From assembly GCF_001625305.1 (NCBI RefSeq), contig NW_017803891.1:105200-169199 (forward strand): a stretch of DNA of 64,000 nucleotides, in the 5' to 3' direction. The position numbers were made by a program, and so were the translations under genes. Positions 26,001 to 35,000 of this stretch are shown here, in pieces. Numbering within the stretch: the first letter of the stretch is position 1; the number at the start of each line of letters is the position of its first letter. The DNA comes from Branchiostoma belcheri. Its lineage: Eukaryota > Chordata > Leptocardii > Amphioxiformes > Branchiostomatidae. The notes below the pieces were generated by a model that was given only the letters and a program-made list of their open reading frames with translations, made no database searches and was not told where the DNA came from.

Positions 26001-29000
26001 TGATGGCTATATTATGGAGCAAGTTGATGACTTTAATTACCTTGACAGCTATGTTCACAAGGTCCATGATGTGAAACGTAGTATTGAGAAAGCTTGGGGT
26101 GGGGTGGTGGTGGGGCTTCTAATGCCCCAACAAAAGAGAGGAAGCTCCAATATCAAAATCTACCAAACTTAAAGTTTTTTAAACCTGTGTTGAGTCAATT
26201 CTACTCTTCGGAGCAGACTCATGCATCTATCATATCCGTTCCATTGTGCTTTAATAAATACTTGTAATATATTCTATTTTGATATTTTTGTCAAAGCATT
26301 CATTTTTTTAATATTAGTATATTTATCTTTCCAGACTCTATCAGCCGGTTTAATCATACGCCTCACACGTATATCCGATACCACGACGATAGGGTTGTTC
26401 AGAAAATTGCAGTGCCTGAAGACTGTGCTACGGAATGCATGGAGGAAGCAGATTTCTATTGCCGATCCTTTGACTGGGAACCTGGCAAAAAGACATGTCA
26501 CTTAAGCAAGGAAAATAGCCACACAACGCCACTAGAAAATGATCACCATGTGGACCTTTTTACTTTCTATGAACGGACTAGTAAGTTTAAATGCTCATGA
26601 CGTTTACAAAAAAAAACATAAAGCGCAAAGTAATGATAATGTAAACAATAGTAAGAGAAATGATACAGACAAAATCAAAATTACATTTGCCTACAGTCCA
26701 AAATCAATACTATTACATTAAATCTCTTCTGTGTTTGTAGCTGCGTGTAACAGTAACAGTTAATAATAATTAAAAAAAATCACTTTAGAACACAAATCGT
26801 ATCGTTTCCATACACCATAATAATTGTATGTAAGGGATCCTTTAGTAATCGCAGTGTGGGTCTTTGCCAATTCATGACGTCAAATGAAAAATATTGCCTA
26901 CCAACTGCTAACGCTCTTAAAATACAAAATCGCTACACATTTCTTCCTCGCTAACTTACTTAAAAGTCTTTTTTTTTAACACAGAAGGAACTTCTGTCCG
27001 TTAAGCCCTGTTCTGCTAATCATAGATTTTTTTAGATCTTTGAGTGGTCTATATGGCAATCTACTACATTTTATTTAAATGTTATGTTATTTGTTGTAAT
27101 TGATTGATTACGGAAATGAAACGCCTTGTATTCTTGTATTTGTTAACAGCTACAACAGACCAAAGGAAATTTACTCAGAGTTTTAAAAAAGCCCCGAGTC
27201 TTTTCTCCGGCCATTATTACACTTCCTACACGGAGGCACAATGTGAAGAGAGCTGCCTCCATGTTGATGACTTCATCTGCCTGTCGTTCACGTATGGAGT
27301 CACGAACACGGATAATGGACGGAAACACCGATGCTACCTCAGCCCTTACGATTCAAGTGGACAAAACATAGTGGACAACGGCGATTTCGACTACTTTGAA
27401 ATAAAAAGTATGTAAAAGTGATACTTTTCGTCAAGACCTTAATGATAGGTACAATAATGAGAGATATGATTAAATCATTGCTTTGAGACCTCATACACAT
27501 AGTTGTCATGCCTTTAAAACCATTCATATTGTTTTCAGAATGCCGCGTCGTAGGATTTTGGGGTTTGTCATGTGATAACGAGTGCCACTGTGTTGACACA
27601 CACTGCCATCCCATTAATGGCCGTTGTATTCATGGATGCGCGGCAGGATGGGATGGGGATTCGTGTAACAATGGTGAGAAATATTAGCCTACTGTGCAGA
27701 CTTCTTGCAGGGTAGCGAGTTTATTTCTACGACCGGCTACAACTCCCTCAGAAGAATGTTCTCCTTCCCGAGATGAGCTATAGCCGCTCGTAGTATCAAA
27801 CGCGCTGCCCTACTAGAAGTATTGGGATAGAGAGATCCACACTTCTTTTCACGTATTTAAACTGTAATTTAGGACATGGGCAGAAAGTTGTGTCACATAC
27901 ATAATTAAGGTGGTAATATATCATCCTCGATACCTGCCTTCCTTGCTTTAGGTGCAGTAGGCGAATATGAGCCTAAAGACTATTTTTATATTCCTCCATA
28001 TACCCGCACAGATGCAATGTGGAGTAAAATATAGTGGCGTTGTGTACTACAACTAAAAAGCAGGTACTGTCAGTCAGACTCAAAAGAGTATGTCTCATTT
28101 TTTTAATGAAATGATATTAATAACTTTGCCACCACAGATATTAATGAGTGCGAAACGAATAATGGTGGGTGCAGTCATGAGTGCCGTAACGAACAGGGGA
28201 GTTACCAGTGCCTCTGCGCACCAGGATATCAGCTAGCACCTGATGGTTTCCGCTGTTTTGGTAAGGATTTTTTTTTGTTTCCAATCTTCAGCAACGTGTA
28301 ATCTATATGGAACATAAAAATAAGTAAGGATTATATGTACACTCTGGTGCCTAACCATTCTGATCGATGTACGTTGATCTGTGTTTACGCCCAAAGTACA
28401 GTATGTCATGTTTTCTAGCTGTTCTATTCCTAATTAACGGATATAAAACAATTTGGTTACAGAAGAATAATATATTTAGTTACATGTATGCTCGCTGATA
28501 AGGGTTGTGAGACAAGTTGTTGCACTTTAGCCATTACGGATATAAACATTTCTATAATTATACATTGCTACTTAACAACAGCACTGCCTAAAGCATTATG
28601 CCAAATATAAAAGCTTATAGTACACGCTATGTATGTTATTCTTCTCAAACTTGGGTTTAAATTTCATTAAAAAGTATATTTTTCTAAAGTTTCCCGCGGT
28701 ATATATGCCAAACGTAACACATTCTTATACAAACGTATCATGTATTAAAACGTACATTTCATGCACTACCTCAGGAAAATAAATAGACAAAAAGGGGGGT
28801 AAATATATTGTCCATATATTGACAATTTTTGTCTTATAGATGTAGACGAGTGCCAAACAAATAATGCAGGGTGTCAACAGACATGCATCAATACGCTTGG
28901 AAGCTACGAGTGTGGCTGCTATAATGGGTTTGTCTTGGATCCGGCTGACCAACACACGTGTACAGGTATAACGACTACAAAATTATCTCCTTTCCAAAAT

Positions 29001-32000
29001 CTATAAAATGTTTAAAGCTGAAGTTCATATGATGTTTACCTTACCCATATGTAACTGAAAACATACATTTTGATCACTCAATGTTTTTCCTGTTGTAGCC
29101 TCGCAGTGTCCGATGCTTCCTTCGGTACATAACGGCATGTTAATGCCACAGTCTGTATGTGAAGCATCCGCTTGGCTACCGGTAAACACAACATGCTCGT
29201 ACCAGTGTTCATCTGGATATGAACTTGAAGGAGAAAGCAATCGTGTATGTCAGCTTGGTGGAAATTGGACTGACAACTCCCAACCAATATGTAGAGGTAA
29301 GTGGCTTATAGGATTTGTTCTTTGATAGAAAAAAACCCTCAGAGAATAGGGAATTTCATTATTTCTTTGTTGCGCTTTGGCACAATTCCATTGAAAATAG
29401 GTCTATCTCTACGTCTCCACGTTTTAAACGTAATTTGATTATTGAGATAGAATATCAATTTGAAACATATTCCTGATCATGATGTAAATGCACTACACTA
29501 AGCAGCCGATGTCCAAAAGGGTCTGTATCTCTGAAATAACTAGGGTCGATGTATTTTAGTACACCTCATACCATTTCATACGTTTTCAATCATTGGATGA
29601 TGAATCATTGGATATCTAAACTTGTCTGCACTGCCTTATTCAGCTTATGAACAGGCTAAACAACACCAACAACAGCATAAAACAATGTTTTCTAAGGTCA
29701 GATTGTCAGTACAGAAATTCTACAGAAAAAATGTATATAAGATGCTGTATGTATACTTTGTGTTTCTATGTTTGTACCGTTGTTTTCTATGGGTGAACTA
29801 CCTGAAATAAAGACATTCATCCATTCATTCATCCATTCATCCATTCATCCATCCATCCATTCATTCATCCATTCATTCATTTATTCATTTAGCCGTGCGA
29901 TGTAGCCCTCTGTTAAGGCCCACCAACGGCGATGTCATTCCGGAGACCTGCTACAATGGTCAACCAGAATACGGTGGTCCAGGATGCATATTCATATGTG
30001 ACCCTGGCTATACTCTAAACGGAAGTCAGATCCTAGAATGCACGGCACTAAAGGAATGGTCGTTTGCTCAACCGACATGTGTTCAAGGTATGCTTCCACG
30101 CTTAGCATTTGAAATAATGTTATAGAGTACTATTTGGCACTATAATTCTAGTACTATAAGATCATCTATAGTTAGCTATGAGGAAATCTATTTCTCAAAT
30201 GTATACTTTTGAGATTATAGTGGAATTTATAATGTGTACCTGTAGTTTCCATTCTATGACACCTTAAATGTGTCCCTACTCGTCATTTGCTATTACATTA
30301 ATGTTTACGATGCTTTTTTTTTCATGCCCACAGATCAAACTGCACCGTACATCTCCTGCCCTGGCAGAGTGACGGTTGATTTACCACTCGACACAAACTC
30401 CACGACAGTGAACATTCCTACCCCTACAACTGACGGTTCAAGACTGACAGCTAACATCACACTTTCAGTCGACGGATCTGCAGTATTTCCCGCCGGACGC
30501 ACAGTTGTTGCATTTGTAGCTGACAACGGGGATGGAACTCTTTCCTCTACTTGTACAGTTCAAGTGGATGTGCTAGGTAACCTTCTAACAACTAGAAAGG
30601 CCAATATTTGCTTTGGAGCAAATACAGCGATGGGTTCACCACATTTTACGACATGGCAGGGAAAGAATGAGAAACACAAGGGAAAACAATGATTTACATT
30701 GATATAACTATAATATGAAGTAACATACAACTAAAACAACAGTTGGATAGCTATTCCCTACTTTATTGGTTAGGATTTTTAATTGCATAATGCACACTGT
30801 TGATTTTCAAAATAAATAAAAAAACGTTCATGCCCCGCATTCCAATGCTGGAGCAGAAAAGCTTGAAATACCTACCAAAACACTTGAATAAAGACATACT
30901 GTCAGTATGGAAATGCTCTGTGCAGGTGTTAATCAAGTTAAATCCCAACAGCCAATCAGCAAGAAATGCTCTGTGCAGGTGGAAATGCTCTGTGCAGGTG
31001 TTAATCAAGTTAAATCCCAACAGCCAATCAGCAAGAAGTATAGAGGAAAGCTGCATGCCTATTGGTTGATGCCCTGCATTCCATTGTGATGACTCATGCC
31101 CAGACGTGGTAAACACGGCACACTAACACAGTAATACATTTGCTATAACACAGCCAAAAAACTCAAATAAAACCATTCTAAAAGCCTGTATCACAAAAAT
31201 TTAAAAAACGCCTAGGGGTATTTGCCCACTGTACCTCCATACCAAATTTCAGGACCTTAGGCCCTAAAATGAAGAAGCTGAATCCATTTAAAAAATGGCA
31301 GGAGGAGAAGGAGGAGAAGAAGAAGAAACATCAGAAAAAGCAATATGGGTTCACCACCACTTCGTGGTGTGGTGAACCCATAAATATTTGTCTAGTTGGC
31401 TATGCTAAAATGAAAATGATTTTATTTTTTGGCTGACTGCTAGAAATTGCTAATAACGTTAATAACGCTAATAACATAAATTTTGTCTAATCTTGCAATA
31501 AATGGATGTTGTATAATAATAAAGAAATAAACAAATACATTTAACTGTTCCAGACAAACAAGCACCTGTCGTCAGTGGCTGTCCAGCAGACGTTATCGAG
31601 ATATTTACGGAGCAACGTTACGTCACCTCAGTTATTTGGGATGAACCGCAGTTCCACGATAACGTCGGGATTTCAGATATATGGAAAGCTCTGGTAAGAC
31701 TTATATCGTTTCAAAAGTTTAAAAATTAACAAGAGACCAAATGATTTCTGAAGTAAGAAAGAGAACCCAATCGCATGTAATAGATACAAAAATCGTTTTA
31801 TCCCCAAGAACTTTATATTAAAAATCCCTGGCATCAAGCGTAAATATTTACTACATGTTTGATATACGTGTTTGCAGCAACCTGGTGGAACCCTGACGTG
31901 GGGCCTGTACAATGTAAGGTACACAGCTTGGGACGCTGCCGGTAATTCTGCGGACTGTAGTTTTGTTCTCCATATTCAGCGTAAGTAACGTAAAGGAATT

Positions 32001-35000
32001 ATGAATTGGCTAAGTCTGATGTAGATTATATATTACTTTCCATAGAACTTGTACATATTGATTATAAAAATTCCACACCACACTAATAGACACAAATCTG
32101 ATGGGAACATCTACTGGTTCTGGTTCAATGCTATATACTTAATAGGCGTTAGCTTTTTTTTAGTTTCATCTGTCAGTTGCAAGTCTTTGATAGGATACTA
32201 CAGAATTTCTATGTCTTGATTTTGCCATCATAGCAAGCCTTAATGGAGAATCCCTTACTTATTTGTGTTACCCCGGATGCTTACAAACCGAATAACGAAA
32301 TAGCCGGTTTTCCTTTCTAGCAAAAACATGTGGAGACCCCATCGGCCCGCGCAACGGGAACGCCAACTGTATGTCTTGGTTGTATGGTTTGTTCTGCCAG
32401 CCTACATGCAACGCTGGACTGATTTTTATTGAGGACCCCGCCATGACCTATGTCTGTGGGGCTCAGGCTGAATGGAACCCGTCGAGATACATACCAGATT
32501 GTGTGGGTAGGTAAACATGTGCATTTTTCATGCAATAAATCACTAAAAACACACCCACAATAGATTCTTTTCCGTTCAATTTCGGGGGGGAGGTCTAAGA
32601 GTTACATGGAAAATAAAGTCTGCCTTACGATGTATACAAAAACGTCTACTAAATGAAAACCTTTAATGTAGGTATTTCCTATATTCTCTCTAATTTACAG
32701 GTCATGTGTTAAAGACCGCGGATGCCCCTTGTCCATCTGGAACCATTGAAAGGCTACAAGGCGCAGAACTACACTGCGGTATGTGTAAGCGGTAGTTTAT
32801 TTCGAGCTACGAGACTTTGTCGCATTTCGGATACATACCCCACGAGACCAACAAACAAGATTGTCATATATGCTTTAGAAACTAATTACAATATATGTAT
32901 ATGTATGTATGTGTATGTAAACTGATTTTCTTGTTAACTTTTCTTTTAAGACTAAAGCAATATATTTTTGCCTTATATGGCTGAAATTTTCCTGTCACAC
33001 AGCGAACTGTCCTCTCGGCATGAAAGAAGACGGTGGAAATTGTGTCAAATGTGATGTTGGCTATTATCAAGATACCGAGGGACAAACAGTGTGTAACCGT
33101 TGCGCAGATAATACAACAACTGCCGAAACTGGGGCAACTACTGCAGACGATTGCCAAAGTAAGTATTTTCAAGATACGTCAATCAATCAATCAATTATCC
33201 GCAGGCTTCACGTGCTGGTATATGGCGGCCAGTCATGCACAGGTCCTCTCGAATGATTTTTTAAAGTTAAAGTTATAATCAATCTTTCATATCATACTAA
33301 TTCCTGCCAACTGCTATAGCTACGATTTTTACAAACAAAAAAATTGTAAAAAGAAATTTGAAGTCGTCGTTACAATTATCGCAGTTACACGGGAAAGCAA
33401 CACATGGATTTGAAAAGAAAAACAGCTGTCATTAGTGATTACTTCTTCCCTCTGTTCATTCAATGATGCTAAAGAAGAGTGATGTTGAAGATGTCACTCG
33501 AAACGCCCGGGAGTAATCTAATCAGTAGTTTGAACCTGTCATCAGCTTGATGTCTAACGTTTATCAATGCATTTAAAGCTTTTAAATGTTTATAGATCCT
33601 TGCAATGAGGGCTCATTCTCAACCACTGGCCTTGGTCCAAATTGCACTTTGTGCCCGACTGGGTTTTATCAGTCAATGAAAGGGCAAGTAAAGTGCGAAG
33701 GTTGTCCTGACGGAGCAAACACGACCTCTGAGGGCAGCACGTCTGAGGTGGACTGTCTGAGTAAGTAGATGTGATTTCATGATTTCATGTTATAGTGATT
33801 AGAACTGTTTGAAATATTTTCAATATTCCATTTTGTCTGAAAGGGGCTTGCATTGTTTAGTATTGTTAAGGATTATGCTTAAAACATATCGCTACTGTTT
33901 GTTTAGAGACCGCTGTCATCATAAGAATGACACCAGATTCTCCACATGCCGCTTACGTTGGAAGTGACATTAACATCGCATGCTACGTACAAGGGAACCG
34001 TCTTCCTTCCCGCATCTGGTGGAAGAAAAGAAGCTATGGAGGTAAAGTTCACTCATCCATTGTATATGCAGATTGCAAAATATATTTTCTTTGTTATAGG
34101 CTACCTTTGGGTGGATACTGTCAAGTCCTGTCTATATGACTGAGGTTGTCTCATGATATTTACTATCATAAACCAATGACTGACATTATTTAAATTTAAT
34201 TGGTGAAGGTGACGAGCAGGACATTACAGCAGCATCCTACAGCTTCCACTTTGATACAGCAGAGTCAGCTCAGATTCTCCACATCACCCAGGCGACAGTG
34301 GATGACAGTGGCTCTTACCAGTGCTATGTGTCCAATCACCCGGTTGGAGACGCTCAGGATATGAAGGAAGTTGATGTGCACATTCTCGTAAGTTATAATG
34401 ATATATATATTAATTATCTCATCGATGGCGTTATGATGCAATACCGTTTTCCTTAACCCTAAACAGTACACCTGGGGTCCGCGCGGACCCCAGCACTATA
34501 TATTCTGTAATATCTTTTTTGTTTCTAAAGATTTTTTTCTGAAATTTTAGGTAATTGTTACCCCCAAAGTTGTCTCTCAATACAGCGCAGAAAACTCCGT
34601 TTCTACCATTTATAAAAAAAATTATATTTGATTTTCTTTTGGGGTCCGCGCGGACCCCAGCCGGCTTTCGATCATAATGGATACACTGGCGTTCTTATAC
34701 ATTACCTTATTTCCGTTTTTATATGTTTTTATGCACTCATCGTATGTCTACCAAGTTTTCAGAGAATGGTGTAGTAATAGAATTAAATTTTAATAACTTT
34801 GGTGTAATTATGACGTCATATGACGTCAGAGCTAATAATATAGTCCGCCATATTGGATTTTGACCAATGACGTCATCAAATTAGCATATTCTATGCATAT
34901 TAAATGATTTAACTTATATTTAATTATGTAAGATGTTATTAAAGTTGGAAAAGAAGTGTAATTTAATATAAAACTCAGAAAATTTTTATGTTTAAACCAA

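Larger units (their letters stand above)
30577..31553. other. Intron 13: tandem duplication and hairpin
   Basis: It contains a 72-bp direct duplication (30909-31037) and a strong hairpin at the end of a GAGGAGAAGAAG purine tract (31344-31382), which resembles a MITE terminus. No exon is seen. Confidence 0.55.

Noticed and set aside
27143-27328. Minus-strand ORFs across the PAN, HYR and sushi exons
   Set aside because: They are antisense shadows of exons supported by domain motifs and splice sites on the plus strand.
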